This document shows, in pieces, positions 1 through 10,119 of a stretch of 64,000 nucleotides of DNA. Made by a program: the position numbers and the translations under genes. This stretch comes from Porticoccaceae bacterium (GTDB taxonomy: Bacteria > Pseudomonadota > Gammaproteobacteria > Pseudomonadales > Porticoccaceae). The DNA is taken from positions 46,623 to 110,622 of the forward strand of contig JAJFKC010000006.1 of the NCBI GenBank assembly GCA_021773435.1, written 5' to 3'. Numbering within the stretch: position 1 is the stretch's first letter; every line of letters begins with the position of its first letter. The notes beneath the pieces were generated by a model. That model made no database searches. It was not told the DNA's origin and saw only the letters and a program-made list of their open reading frames with translations.

Positions 1-1
1 G

Positions 2-898
<897 letters not shown>

Positions 899-907
899 CC
901 ATCTACC

Positions 908-1999
908 ATGAACCCGGCTTTTGCCTTTTTGCTACCCTATCTGCAGAGCGATGCCCATCAGAGTAATCCGGCACGTTGTTTATTGGTGGCCGATGAAAAC
1001 CTTATCGACGTCGATTTTTCCGGCATTCATCACACCACCGATGTTATTAGCAACCGATTTGATATTGCCCAGTCGGCGAGCACAGCGAGTTTAGCCACTC
1101 AGTTTAACGATTTTGATTTCAGCGCGTATCCTCCCGCTCATTTCGCGCGAATCTGTTATCGCGTTTCCAAGGAAAAGGCAGTGGTCGAACATATTATTGA
1201 CCAGGCTTTCAAGCGGTTAATCGATGGCGGAGAGCTGATTTTATGTGGCGCTAAAAACGAAGGTCTTAAACGCTATGGGGCAGTCGCAGCCAAACGTTTT
1301 ACTAGCTCGGCTGATATCCGCAAGCACGGTGCTATGTATATCGCAAAGATCATCAAACCGGCGCAGGGAATTGGGTCTACGCCGTTAACGGAAACTTCGA
1401 ACAGCAATTCAGCCTACCATGAACTCATTCCTGTAAATATTGACGACGAAGCCTCCACCAACAAAACTATCCTATACACCAAAGCTGGAGTTTTTGGTTC
1501 AGCAAAGATAGATCAGGGCAGCCGGATGCTTGTAGCGTATCTGGAGACGTTTATTGAACGTTTCCAAACACCACCTCAAAGCCTGCTCGACCTGGGTTGT
1601 GGCTATGGCTATTTAACGGCCTGTGCGGCGAAGTTCGATATCGCGCGCCTTGTGGCAACGGACAATTGTGCGGCGGCCATCGATACCTGCGTCGCGAATA
1701 TGACTCGATTAAATATCCCGGCGGAGGTCATTGCCGATGATTGCGCTCGGGGAATTAGTGAAAAATTTGACGCTATAGTCTGCAATCCACCTTTTCATCA
1801 AGGCTTTAAAACAGATGCGGCATTGAGCGAAAAATTCGTTAGTTCTGCAGCCCAGCATCTTAAGCCGAGCGGTACGGCTTTATTTGTCGTCAACCAATTT
1901 GTGCCGCTGGAAAAATTAGCCTGCCGAAGATTTCGTGATATAAGTGTGATTGAACGGGATCAAAGCTATAAGCTCATCATTATGGGTAGCCCTTTATGA
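908..1999 (+). CDS. class I SAM-dependent methyltransferase, RsmC/RlmG family
   Basis: Predicted rRNA guanine-N2 methyltransferase of 363 aa. The C-terminal half carries the SAM-binding loop DLGCGYGY (about residue 227) and the catalytic motif CNPPFHQG (about residue 292). NPPFH is typical of RsmC (16S G1207) and RlmG (23S G1835). The N-terminal half resembles the degenerate, duplicated methyltransferase fold of these enzymes and lacks an obvious SAM motif. Length fits both families (about 340-380 aa), and I cannot decide between them by eye. The ATG at 908 lies 9 bases after hemB. The gene faces the minus-strand TPR lipoprotein gene, with no clear intrinsic terminator in the roughly 40-base convergent gap. 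Confidence 0.8.
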   Translation: MNPAFAFLLPYLQSDAHQSNPARCLLVADENLIDVDFSGIHHTTDVISNRFDIAQSASTASLATQFNDFDFSAYPPAHFARICYRVSKEKAVVEHIIDQAFKRLIDGGELILCGAKNEGLKRYGAVAAKRFTSSADIRKHGAMYIAKIIKPAQGIGSTPLTETSNSNSAYHELIPVNIDDEASTNKTILYTKAGVFGSAKIDQGSRMLVAYLETFIERFQTPPQSLLDLGCGYGYLTACAAKFDIARLVATDNCAAAIDTCVANMTRLNIPAEVIADDCARGISEKFDAIVCNPPFHQGFKTDAALSEKFVSSAAQHLKPSGTALFVVNQFVPLEKLACRRFRDISVIERDQSYKLIIMGSPL

Positions 2000-2041
2000 G
2001 CAGCCCTTCAGCCGTCACTTAGCCCACTTTATTCATCCAGC

Positions 2042-2557
2042 TCACAGAGCCGTCACTTGCCCAAGCAACTGCTGTAAGCGGCTTCGAAGCGACGAACCAA
2101 CAGCGCTATAACTGATGCCACGGCGAGCAAATTGCTCGGCCAACTGCTGTTTGCCCTGAACAAAATAACTGCTGGCTAGTATCAGATAGACTTCCGCCGA
2201 CCGGGGGTCGAGCCGTTGTGCTCGTTCAGCCACGGCGATGGCTTTATCGGGATCATCATCCTGATAATGACCCCAGGCTTCATCAATCAGGCTTTGCACA
2301 GCTTTTTGGGCGGGTTTTACTGCAATGCCCGACGGTGCTATTGAATATATCGACTCGGTTGTCTGCTCGGTTGATTCTGAGGGCACTTCCGATTGGCCCT
2401 GAGGTTTTTGTTCAGGCCTGGCGGGCGCGGTAGGCGAAGAGGTATAAACCGGCACTGAGCCAGTTTGTCGAATCGGCGCACAAGCAGCGAGTAATTCCAG
2501 CATGCCAAGCAGTACAAAAATCCGGACCAGGCATTTAACACTGATAAAAATATCCAC
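2042..2557 (-). CDS. TPR-containing lipoprotein
   Basis: A 171-aa exported protein. The N-terminus has a hydrophobic stretch ending in the lipobox LLAAC (Cys about residue 26), so it should be lipidated after cleavage by signal peptidase II. A Pro/Ser/Glu-rich linker (about residues 35-75) follows. A C-terminal helical region (about 80-165) carries tetratricopeptide-like spacing: AWGHYQDDDPDKAIAVAERA, then LDPRSAEVYLILASSYF. It is transcribed after mrcB on the same strand with about 45 bases between them. A periplasmic or outer-membrane partner role near PBP1b is possible, in the way LpoB activates PBP1b in enterobacteria. That link rests on position only. A shorter start at an internal Met would give a more compact signal peptide. 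Confidence 0.7.
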   Translation of the reverse strand: MDIFISVKCLVRIFVLLGMLELLAACAPIRQTGSVPVYTSSPTAPARPEQKPQGQSEVPSESTEQTTESIYSIAPSGIAVKPAQKAVQSLIDEAWGHYQDDDPDKAIAVAERAQRLDPRSAEVYLILASSYFVQGKQQLAEQFARRGISYSAVGSSLRSRLQQLLGQVTAL

Positions 2558-2602
2558 AAATAATCCTTGGCTAGATAAGACTTAGTACGGTTATAGCAGG
2601 GT

Positions 2603-4930
2603 TTACCAGCGGAATAAATCCCGCAACCAGTCAACGACTTTACCATCTTTAGGCTGACCACAAGTCGCATAGGCCGTCGGCGCACTGCCTTTTATAAAGG
2701 GTAAATATCGGGAGTTTTCACAACGTTCATCGGTGAGCAAACCACTATAAGGATCGATCCACCGATACACTACATTGTCAGGCTGAGCGAAATTAAAAGA
2801 AGTAACGCCAATATTTGCCATAATTTTTGTCCATAGCTTGAGTGCCCCAGATGAACCAGTTACGGGCATCTTGCCATTGTCATCGCGACCCACCCAGACC
2901 ACCACCAGATAGTTGCCGCCAAAACCGCTAAACCAACTATCGCGTTGGCCATTTGAAGTGCCGGTTTTACCAGCCAGTACGGTGCTGTTGGCGAACACAT
3001 GGTAGGCGCTCCGTCCAGTGCCTTCGCGCATCACTACTTGCAGGGCGTAATGAAGCAGGTGCATGGCGTCAGGCTGAATGCGCGCTGAAGTTTGAGTTGG
3101 GTATCTTTTTAGCGGCTCATTTTCTGCTGTGTAGACCGACTCGATACTACCCAGAGGGCTATAAAATCCATCACTGGCAATTGTATGGTACAGGCCCGCC
3201 ACCTCAAAGGGCGACATGGTGATCGCACCCAGGCTCAAGGCAGGGACTTCCTGAATTGATCGATTAAACCCCAGTTGGCGGATGGTATCGGCCACATTAT
3301 CGATGCCCAGATCCACTCCTAGACGGGCAGTGGCCTGATTATAGGAGCGCCCCAGAGATTCATATAACGGCACATCACCATGATCTATACGATCAAAATT
3401 GCGGGGCCGCCAGACTGTGCCATCGTCCAGATCAATTTTTAGTGGCCCATCATCCAGCAGGGTCGCCAGGGTATACCTGCGAGACCGTTGCAAAGCTGTT
3501 AAATACACCGCCGGTTTGATCGTCGAGCCAACCGGACGACGAGCATCTAACGCGCGGTTAAAACCCGCAAATCCCGCCTGTCGTGAACCTGCAACGGCAA
3601 CCACCTCACCGGTACCAACGCGGACTACTACGGCAGCGGCCTGCAAGGAATCTTTTTTGATGCCTTTGTTTTTTTCAAGCCTGCGCAATTCTGCAGCGAG
3701 GGTGTCCTGCAAGGTGTTTTGCACTTGCGGGTCAAAGCGAGTAAAGATGCGCAAACCCTCGGAGCCGAGGTCGTCATCTCGATAATCTTTACGCAATTGA
3801 CGCCTGGCTAATTCGAGGTAAGCGGGAAACAGATTGGTGTTGGTGCCTGGTCTTGCCGAGACATCGAGGACTTTATTTTTAGCGCGCTGCGCACTGCTAG
3901 TGTCGATCAGTTGCTGGTCGCGCAGCAGATCAATGACCAAGTTTCGACGTTGTAAAGCTCGCTCAGGATGGCGGCGTGGATCATAGTACGACGCGCCCTT
4001 GGCGATGGCTGTCAGTAGGGCAACCTGGTGAAGATTCAACTCTCCCAGAGGTTGCCGAAAATAATGGCGGCTGGCCATACCAAAACCGTGGATAGCTCTT
4101 TTACCGGACTGGCCGAGATAAATTTCGTTGATATACGCTTCGAGAATGTCGCCCTTGCTGTAATGCAATTCCAGCAATATAGCCATGATGGCTTCGATAC
4201 CCTTGCGCAATAAAGTCCGGTCGGCGCTGAGATAAAAATTCTTCACCAATTGCTGGGTGATGGTGCTGCCTCCCTGACTCATTTTGCCAGCGCGAAGATT
4301 ACCGAACATCGCGCGTGCAATACCGCGAAATGAAATGCCGTGATGCTGATAAAAATTCCTGTCTTCGACGGCTATCAAGCTTTCAATCAGGTAGGGCGGC
4401 AAACTTTCGAGACTTACCGGCTCCCGGTCTTCCAGATGATCGGGATAGATGCCACCAATCATTAATGGCTCTAATCGCACCACCGGCAGCGCTTTACCCC
4501 GAGCATTACTGAGTTTGCTGATCCTGGCCTGGTTGAATTTGAGCTGGATATTTTGCAACGGCTGCTCACCATCCCAAAACAGGAAAGCGCGGGAACGAAT
4601 ATCAACTTGCTGGCCATGTAAGCGGTATTGCCCCGGGCCATTGATTGATGGCACCTGCCGATAGCCCAGTCTTTTCAACTCCCAGATTAGCTCATCGCGC
4701 TCCAGCGGTAAGCCCTCATATAATTCCAGCGCCCGGCTGTATACGTGGGATGGCAACGACCATTTCGCTCCAGAGAACTTGTCGCGGACTATCAGATCAA
4801 GCGCGCCGATCAATATCACTGTGACAACCAACCCGGCGAGGAAAGCGGTCATTAAAAGGCGGCGTATCAAGCCATGCTTACGGCGTGCTGACTTCTTTTT
4901 TTTGCGCTTGCGTGATTTTTTTTTTGCCAA
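2603..4930 (-). CDS. mrcB: penicillin-binding protein 1B, bifunctional
   Basis: Class A PBP of 775 aa that polymerises lipid II and crosslinks peptidoglycan at the inner membrane. It starts with a very basic cytoplasmic tail (Lys/Arg in nearly every position), then one membrane anchor (about 24-47), then a UB2H-like segment. The GT51 glycosyltransferase domain (about 190-350) shows AVEDRNFYQHHG with the catalytic Glu and GGSTITQQLVKN. The transpeptidase domain (about 430-720) has the SxxK motif STIK, the SxN motif SYN and KTGTSNG. Length matches family members. The run of eight or more T bases near 4910 encodes the lysine tail and is not a terminator. It is divergent from the adenosine-kinase-like gene. 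Confidence 0.93.
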   Translation of the reverse strand: MAKKKSRKRKKKKSARRKHGLIRRLLMTAFLAGLVVTVILIGALDLIVRDKFSGAKWSLPSHVYSRALELYEGLPLERDELIWELKRLGYRQVPSINGPGQYRLHGQQVDIRSRAFLFWDGEQPLQNIQLKFNQARISKLSNARGKALPVVRLEPLMIGGIYPDHLEDREPVSLESLPPYLIESLIAVEDRNFYQHHGISFRGIARAMFGNLRAGKMSQGGSTITQQLVKNFYLSADRTLLRKGIEAIMAILLELHYSKGDILEAYINEIYLGQSGKRAIHGFGMASRHYFRQPLGELNLHQVALLTAIAKGASYYDPRRHPERALQRRNLVIDLLRDQQLIDTSSAQRAKNKVLDVSARPGTNTNLFPAYLELARRQLRKDYRDDDLGSEGLRIFTRFDPQVQNTLQDTLAAELRRLEKNKGIKKDSLQAAAVVVRVGTGEVVAVAGSRQAGFAGFNRALDARRPVGSTIKPAVYLTALQRSRRYTLATLLDDGPLKIDLDDGTVWRPRNFDRIDHGDVPLYESLGRSYNQATARLGVDLGIDNVADTIRQLGFNRSIQEVPALSLGAITMSPFEVAGLYHTIASDGFYSPLGSIESVYTAENEPLKRYPTQTSARIQPDAMHLLHYALQVVMREGTGRSAYHVFANSTVLAGKTGTSNGQRDSWFSGFGGNYLVVVWVGRDDNGKMPVTGSSGALKLWTKIMANIGVTSFNFAQPDNVVYRWIDPYSGLLTDERCENSRYLPFIKGSAPTAYATCGQPKDGKVVDWLRDLFRW

Positions 4931-5071
4931 ACTCTACACCTTGTGGCCTTTTTTCAATTTACAAAATCGCGGGGGACAGGAGCCTAAAACAAAATAGGCC
5001 TCCGCACTATTTACTCAGCCCGGATCATAGCGATAATAGCGGCCTTTGACAGAAAGGATTGACTGAAAACT

Positions 5072-6085
5072 ATGACATCGAAGAAGAAGTATCACGCTTA
5101 CGGCATTGGCGCGGCCCTGGTCGACACAGAAATCGAAGTGGAAGACCATGAGCTGGTAAATTTTGGTATTGAAAAAGGCCTAATGACCCTGGTCGATGAG
5201 ACCCGTCAACAATCGCTGATGGAGCAGCTTGCCGACCACCTAACAGTTGCCCAGCGTACCAGTGGCGGATCAGGCGCTAATAGTATTATTGCACTGAGTG
5301 GTTTTGGTGGCACCAGCTTTTATTCCTGTAAAGTGGCTGACGATGAAAATGGCCGTTTTTATCTGGCCGATCTTGACGCGGCAGGGGTTCATCATCCTGG
5401 AGATAACTCGCTACCCAAGGGCACCACGGGGAAATGCCTGGTGCTCATCACCCCCGATGCGGAACGCACCATGAATACGTATTTGGGTATTAGCGAAACC
5501 GTTAGTACTGCTAACCTCGATATGGAAGCCATTGCGGATTCACAATTTATATACATCGAAGGCTATCTGGTGACCTCACCATCAGGCCGCGAGGCAGCCA
5601 TTAAGGCCCGCCAACACGCTGAACAAAACGGTACCAAAACCGCCCTGAGTTTGTCTGACCCCGGCATGGTCGACCACTTCCGGGAAGGCCTCGATGCCAT
5701 GATTGGTGATGGTGTCGATTTGCTATTTTGTAATCGCGACGAGGCGATGAGCTGGACTGGCGAAAATGACATAGCCGCCGTTGTTGAGGGAATGAAGTCA
5801 ACAGCGGCTACTTTTGCCATTACCCTGGGTGCTGAGGGTGCTCTCATTTTCGATGGCGAAAACCTCCACAATATTGAGCCAATCGCTGTCACAGCGGTGG
5901 ATACCAACGGGGCGGGAGATATGTTTGCCGGTGCCTTTTTATATGGTATTACTCAGGGTATGACCTTTAACCAGGCGGGCCGGCTGGCCAGCACAGCCGC
6001 TGCTGCGATAGTCGCGCAATTCGGACCACGGCTGCACCTTGATCAACACAAAGGAATCCTTGAGACAGTGCTAAACAATCAATAA
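5072..6085 (+). CDS. PfkB-family sugar/nucleoside kinase, adenosine-kinase-like
   Basis: A 337-aa ribokinase-fold kinase. The N-terminal GIGAALVDTEIEV segment and GGSGANSIIALSGFGG form the substrate-binding lid region. The C-terminal PfkB signature DTNGAGDMFAGAFLYG carries the catalytic Asp and the anion hole. Overall pattern and length match the bacterial adenosine kinase-like group, which would phosphorylate adenosine or a related nucleoside or sugar with ATP. An adenosine kinase would fit the AhcY step encoded elsewhere in the window, which releases adenosine. The ATG at 5072 is preceded by GAAAGGA with suitable spacing. It is a single gene, divergent from mrcB, and followed by a short repeat-bearing gap. 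Substrate is inference; the family call is firm. Confidence 0.82.
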   Translation: MTSKKKYHAYGIGAALVDTEIEVEDHELVNFGIEKGLMTLVDETRQQSLMEQLADHLTVAQRTSGGSGANSIIALSGFGGTSFYSCKVADDENGRFYLADLDAAGVHHPGDNSLPKGTTGKCLVLITPDAERTMNTYLGISETVSTANLDMEAIADSQFIYIEGYLVTSPSGREAAIKARQHAEQNGTKTALSLSDPGMVDHFREGLDAMIGDGVDLLFCNRDEAMSWTGENDIAAVVEGMKSTAATFAITLGAEGALIFDGENLHNIEPIAVTAVDTNGAGDMFAGAFLYGITQGMTFNQAGRLASTAAAAIVAQFGPRLHLDQHKGILETVLNNQ

Positions 6086-6142
6086 GCAGGAGGCTATACG
6101 GCAGAGGTCTTGAGTGGCGGAGCGCAGAAAATACGCTATGAC

Positions 6143-6163
6143 CGATAGGCGATAGGCGATAGG
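6143..6163. repeat. three tandem copies of a 7-bp unit
   Basis: CGATAGG occurs three times head to tail in the gap between the convergent kinase and GGDEF/EAL genes, followed by a partial fourth copy (CGA). It is too short to be assigned a function. It may be simple slippage. Confidence 0.6.
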
Positions 6164-6172
6164 CGACATCGA

Positions 6173-8707
6173 TTATAGAAATAGTTTTCCTATTTCCTGA
6201 GGGGGCGCGATGAAAAATCCCTGAGCGTAATCGACACCTAATTTTTCAAGTATGTTTAATTGAGCCTGATTTTCTACATTTTCTGCAATGGTGGCAATCC
6301 CCATAATATGAGCAAGGTGGTTGATGGTGCCCACCATTGAGCGATCAATGTCGTTTGCTTGTATGTTACGCACAAAGCTACCATCTATTTTCAGGAAATC
6401 TACCGGCAACTCTCTGAGGGACCCAAAAGAAGATAAACCGCTGCCGAAATCATCAAGGGAGAAGTAACAGCCTTTGTCTTTAAGCGCATGAATCAAATCA
6501 AGCGCCTGATCAAACTGCTTGACGGCAGCCGTTTCAGTAATTTCAAATTGTAATTGGTGGGGGTTAATCTTTGATACATCAATTAACTCAAGCAAATAGT
6601 CCTTGAAGTGTTCATCGCCAATCGTCGCACCGGAAAGATTTATCGAAATCCTTAAATTTTGATGCTTGCTTAACTTATTAGACGTTAGCTCTGTTATCAC
6701 CCGCCGGACGACCCAGCGATCAATATCATCGATCAATCCATAAAGTTCCGCTGGCGGGATAAACTTACTCGGCGCCACTAACTGACCCGATTTGTCCTCC
6801 ATCCTCACAAGTGCTTCGAAATGAGTATGCTCCATGACATCGCCCGCTACCGGAGTAATAGGCTGGTAATACAAACAAAATCGATCCTGCTCAAGGGCTT
6901 CGTTAATTTTAGGTATCCATTGGCTGCTATTCCTATTTACCAAGTTTTGGTTATGATGTTGATTAATAATTACTCGATTCCGCCCGATCTCCTTTGCAGC
7001 AACACAAGACGAAGCCGCTGCCACTAACACGTCAACCTCCGAACTGGTTTGATGATCAATTAATTCGACACCGATATTAACGCCAATTTTGAGCTGTTTT
7101 TCTTGCCAGGGAAAAGAAAATGACTTGACCTCCTCCAAAATTGCGTCCGTCACCCTACGTGCTTCTTCTGAAGAGCAGTTGTGTAACAGAACGGCAAATT
7201 CATCATTGCCGATACGCGCCACCATGTGCTCCCCACCAACAACTTTTTGCAATAACTTGCCACATTCAAGCAGCAAAGTATCGCCCGCCGACCGTCCACC
7301 CGTTTCGTTAACCAACGAAAAGTTGTGCACGTCGATGTACAGTAACGCTTGCTCGAGCTGATCACTTCGCGCTGTATCAACCGCATTAACTAACAGGTTT
7401 TCCAGAGCGCGGCGGTTAGGTAACTTAGTCACGGGATCATAGTTAGCTTGCAATAATAGACGGCTAGATACCCGTCGGGATTCCTCAATACTCCGAAAGA
7501 CCAATGCACAACCCATTAGTTGATTATGCCGATCTCTCAGAGGTGTGGCCGCGCCACTAATACTAGTTTGCTCACGCCCTTCTACAAGCAGTAAAGTATT
7601 ATCAGGCATTGAACATTCTGAACCGCAGCTAAGTGCGTCTCGACAGGGACTAACACTTCGCCCCTCGTCATCAACCATATTAATAACTGATTCAACAGCG
7701 GCGCCCTGCACTTGATCAAGGCGCATACCAAGCATCGCGAGACCGGCAGGATTAATTTGCTCAATGATCCCTTTACGATCAAGAAAAGCCACGCCGTCAG
7801 CAACCTGGTCTAATACAGTCGCCAACATTTCCCGCTGGCGCCGAACAGCATCCTGGATACCCAACTGCCACGAATACTCCTGACACAGCAGGACAAATAC
7901 CTCTTTTTCGCTTATCGAAGGATAGACCGAAACTTTAAAGTTTCGAGGTTCTCCATTAGCTGCGGCAGCTTCTATCACTTCATCAGAGTTTTGCCTGATC
8001 CGAGTATCGAGAAGCTCTCGATAATCTTCGATTTCTCCGTTTTCATTCAGCGATGGAAACAACAGACGCATCGGCGCGTCAACTAATTGATGCCGCGAAT
8101 AGCCCGTTTGTGTAAGTAGTTGATCATTAACATCCAGGATAATACCTTCAGCATTGACGCTGAGCACCCCAGAATCAGGGGATTCAAGACAAACCGGGAA
8201 ACGTTGGCTTTCAATTTCTTGCGTGGCTGGTCGAACCGAGGGCGGTTCATTGGTATTTACATTACATAATTGGACGGGGCTAAACGGGGCTTCGATAAAT
8301 TCCAGCAAACAACCTTGTCGATCATAAACAGGAAGCGACTTGATACTGATTCGCGACAAGGGTAATAATCGATCACCTCTTGTCATGGCTGCTTCGATCA
8401 TATCCAGCCGTTGTGGATCCACATCCGAAGACCAGGCAGTCGATTTACCAGTCTCTATGGCACTTTTTACCGCACGAGCATATTCATCGCCAATAATAGC
8501 CGGAACAAGTGCTTCCAAACATTGACCAACAGACTGGACATTTGTTATGCCGGTCCAGGCGCTCATCCAGCTGTTCCAGATAACAATATTACCTTGATGA
8601 TCCAGCACTGCAATTCCCTGCGCCTGATTATCAATGACCGCGAACGCTAGCTCGTCGGCGTCGTGGGCTGGTGCATGGGCTAGTTTATCTGCTGACTCTA
8701 ATTTCAA
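6173..8707 (-). CDS. PAS-PAS-PAS-GGDEF-EAL cyclic-di-GMP signalling protein
   Basis: An 844-aa soluble sensor. Three PAS-like segments lie at about 20-130, 165-275 and 290-400, followed by GGDEF (about 415-575) and EAL (about 600-840). No membrane segment is apparent. The cyclase motif reads GNDEF rather than GGDEF, so synthase activity is doubtful. The EAL domain keeps its catalytic set: EALVR, the Asn in INLSG, the Glu in FEITET, DDFGSG and LKIDGSFV. I infer a c-di-GMP phosphodiesterase controlled by PAS ligands or redox. The start is TTG at 8707, preceded by GGTAGGGA. The gene lies 36 bases after DUF2333 on the same strand and is probably co-transcribed with it. Confidence 0.88.
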   Translation of the reverse strand: MKLESADKLAHAPAHDADELAFAVIDNQAQGIAVLDHQGNIVIWNSWMSAWTGITNVQSVGQCLEALVPAIIGDEYARAVKSAIETGKSTAWSSDVDPQRLDMIEAAMTRGDRLLPLSRISIKSLPVYDRQGCLLEFIEAPFSPVQLCNVNTNEPPSVRPATQEIESQRFPVCLESPDSGVLSVNAEGIILDVNDQLLTQTGYSRHQLVDAPMRLLFPSLNENGEIEDYRELLDTRIRQNSDEVIEAAAANGEPRNFKVSVYPSISEKEVFVLLCQEYSWQLGIQDAVRRQREMLATVLDQVADGVAFLDRKGIIEQINPAGLAMLGMRLDQVQGAAVESVINMVDDEGRSVSPCRDALSCGSECSMPDNTLLLVEGREQTSISGAATPLRDRHNQLMGCALVFRSIEESRRVSSRLLLQANYDPVTKLPNRRALENLLVNAVDTARSDQLEQALLYIDVHNFSLVNETGGRSAGDTLLLECGKLLQKVVGGEHMVARIGNDEFAVLLHNCSSEEARRVTDAILEEVKSFSFPWQEKQLKIGVNIGVELIDHQTSSEVDVLVAAASSCVAAKEIGRNRVIINQHHNQNLVNRNSSQWIPKINEALEQDRFCLYYQPITPVAGDVMEHTHFEALVRMEDKSGQLVAPSKFIPPAELYGLIDDIDRWVVRRVITELTSNKLSKHQNLRISINLSGATIGDEHFKDYLLELIDVSKINPHQLQFEITETAAVKQFDQALDLIHALKDKGCYFSLDDFGSGLSSFGSLRELPVDFLKIDGSFVRNIQANDIDRSMVGTINHLAHIMGIATIAENVENQAQLNILEKLGVDYAQGFFIAPPQEIGKLFL

Positions 8708-8743
8708 TGTTCCCTACCTGACTGAGGATTCCCGTCCTGCATT

Positions 8744-9787
8744 TCAACCCTGTGACAATAGCTCCCGTAAATCTATAATTGCCGCATTGGCTCGACTGAT
8801 ATACGAAACCATGGTCAATGAATGATTGGCCAACAAGCCGTAACCGCTGCCATTTAAGATAACAGGGCTTCTCAGCGGCGCTTGGGTGGCCTCTAATTCT
8901 CGAATTATTTGTTGCACGCTGATGCGGGCATTTTTCTTTTCCAGCACATCGGCGAAATCCACTTCGACAGCTTTTAAAAAACGGACAAGCGCCCAGGTGG
9001 TGCCCCTGGCTTCATAAAAAACGTCATCGAGTTGCAGCCATCCAGTTTTTAGATAAGTATCTGAAGGCGCGGGAGTTGCCTGCCCGGCTGCACTATCGCC
9101 CGCCAGATCAATATTCAGACGCCGCTGTCCAACACTGGCACCCAAACGTTGCGAAAGACTACCCAGGCGAGCCTCAACGGTACTGAGCCAATAGCGAAGA
9201 TTGTCAGCTCGTGTATAAAACTGGGCGTTGTACTGATCGTCATCGACCAGCCGCTGCAGATATCCCTCAAGGTAGTTACGACCCTCTCGGTACTCCCCCT
9301 CTGTTGCCGGTAATATCCAGCTTTGATGATCGAAATTGAACCTTGGCTCAGCAAGCGCGAGATCTTCATCCTCGGTAGATTGGGACTGAGATCGAGCAAA
9401 CGATTCTCGCAGCGCTTTGGCTAAATCTCGCACCTGAATAATCACGCCGTATTCCCAGTTGGGAATATTGTCCAGGACCACTCCGGGCGGCATGATGTCA
9501 TTGCTTAGATAGCCGCCGGGTTTATCCAGCAATGTATCGACGACTCTAATAAGCGCCACGACCGTCGTTTCGCCAAGCACAACATCTTCGCCACGAGTCA
9601 ACGCTTGCAGACCGGGTTCTCGACTCCAATACCAACCCAATACGACACAAACCAGGGTAATGACCACGATCACCCGTTTTAACCAGCGCCCGACGTTGCT
9701 CGCCTCACTGGTAGCAGTCGAACTATAAGAGTCCGATGCGTACTGATTATCTCCGCTAATGCGATTTTTCCAATCTTGTATAGCCAT
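8744..9787 (-). CDS. DUF2333 family inner-membrane protein
   Basis: A 347-aa protein of unknown function. A charged cytoplasmic N-terminus of about 35 residues precedes a single membrane helix (about 36-55, VIVVITLVCVVLGWYW). A large periplasmic, mostly helical domain follows. The conserved-looking segments WSREPG, PGGYLSNDIMPPGVVLDNIPNWEYG and YLKTGWLQLDDVFYEARG match my memory of the proteobacterial DUF2333 family. It sits between a 53-aa membrane ORF upstream (27 bases away) and the EAL protein downstream, all on the minus strand, suggesting a three-gene unit. The family name is from pattern memory; no function is claimed. Confidence 0.75.
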   Translation of the reverse strand: MAIQDWKNRISGDNQYASDSYSSTATSEASNVGRWLKRVIVVITLVCVVLGWYWSREPGLQALTRGEDVVLGETTVVALIRVVDTLLDKPGGYLSNDIMPPGVVLDNIPNWEYGVIIQVRDLAKALRESFARSQSQSTEDEDLALAEPRFNFDHQSWILPATEGEYREGRNYLEGYLQRLVDDDQYNAQFYTRADNLRYWLSTVEARLGSLSQRLGASVGQRRLNIDLAGDSAAGQATPAPSDTYLKTGWLQLDDVFYEARGTTWALVRFLKAVEVDFADVLEKKNARISVQQIIRELEATQAPLRSPVILNGSGYGLLANHSLTMVSYISRANAAIIDLRELLSQG

Positions 9788-9813
9788 CTATCTCTCTATT
9801 ACCTGTTCGCCAT

Positions 9814-9975
9814 TTAATTACAAGCCCTTGGTATCAACCCTGCGGTATCAATTGCAATCGCTACGCCTAAATTATTCATATTGGCAATAAGATTTGTTGT
9901 GGCAACGCCAATCCAATAGCCAATCATCAACCCGTAAATAGCCTTGACTCGCGGTATCGAGAATCGCCGTGCCAT
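9814..9975 (-). CDS. small membrane protein (53 aa), unannotated type
   Basis: A short ORF on the minus strand that begins ATG GCA CGG CGA at 9975 and stops TAA at 9814-9816. A good ribosome binding site (GAGGA, 3-4 bases before the ATG) precedes it. The product starts with a basic MARRFSIPRVK, then has a hydrophobic helix (GLMIGYWIGVATTNLIANM) and a mildly hydrophobic tail. This is a typical positive-inside single-pass small membrane protein. It ends 27 bases before DUF2333 on the same strand, so the two are likely translated from one message. I do not recognise a family. Support comes from the RBS, the membrane segment and the spacing. Conservation in relatives would settle it. Confidence 0.55.
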   Translation of the reverse strand: MARRFSIPRVKAIYGLMIGYWIGVATTNLIANMNNLGVAIAIDTAGLIPRACN

Positions 9976-10119
9976 TAATCCTCAAATTCGCGCGAATCCC
10001 CGTGCCGACTGCCCTCGCGAAATAAGCCTTACCTACTTTCGCATAAGGGCATCATAATAGCCGAAAACTTATCGATAATCTGTGGGTCAAAGCCCCAGAT
10101 TGAGAGAGAACCGTATTAA

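Noticed and set aside
4900..4926. Run of T bases near the mrcB 5' end, resembling a terminator
   Set aside because: It encodes the Lys-rich N-terminal tail of PBP1b on the minus strand; there is no hairpin.
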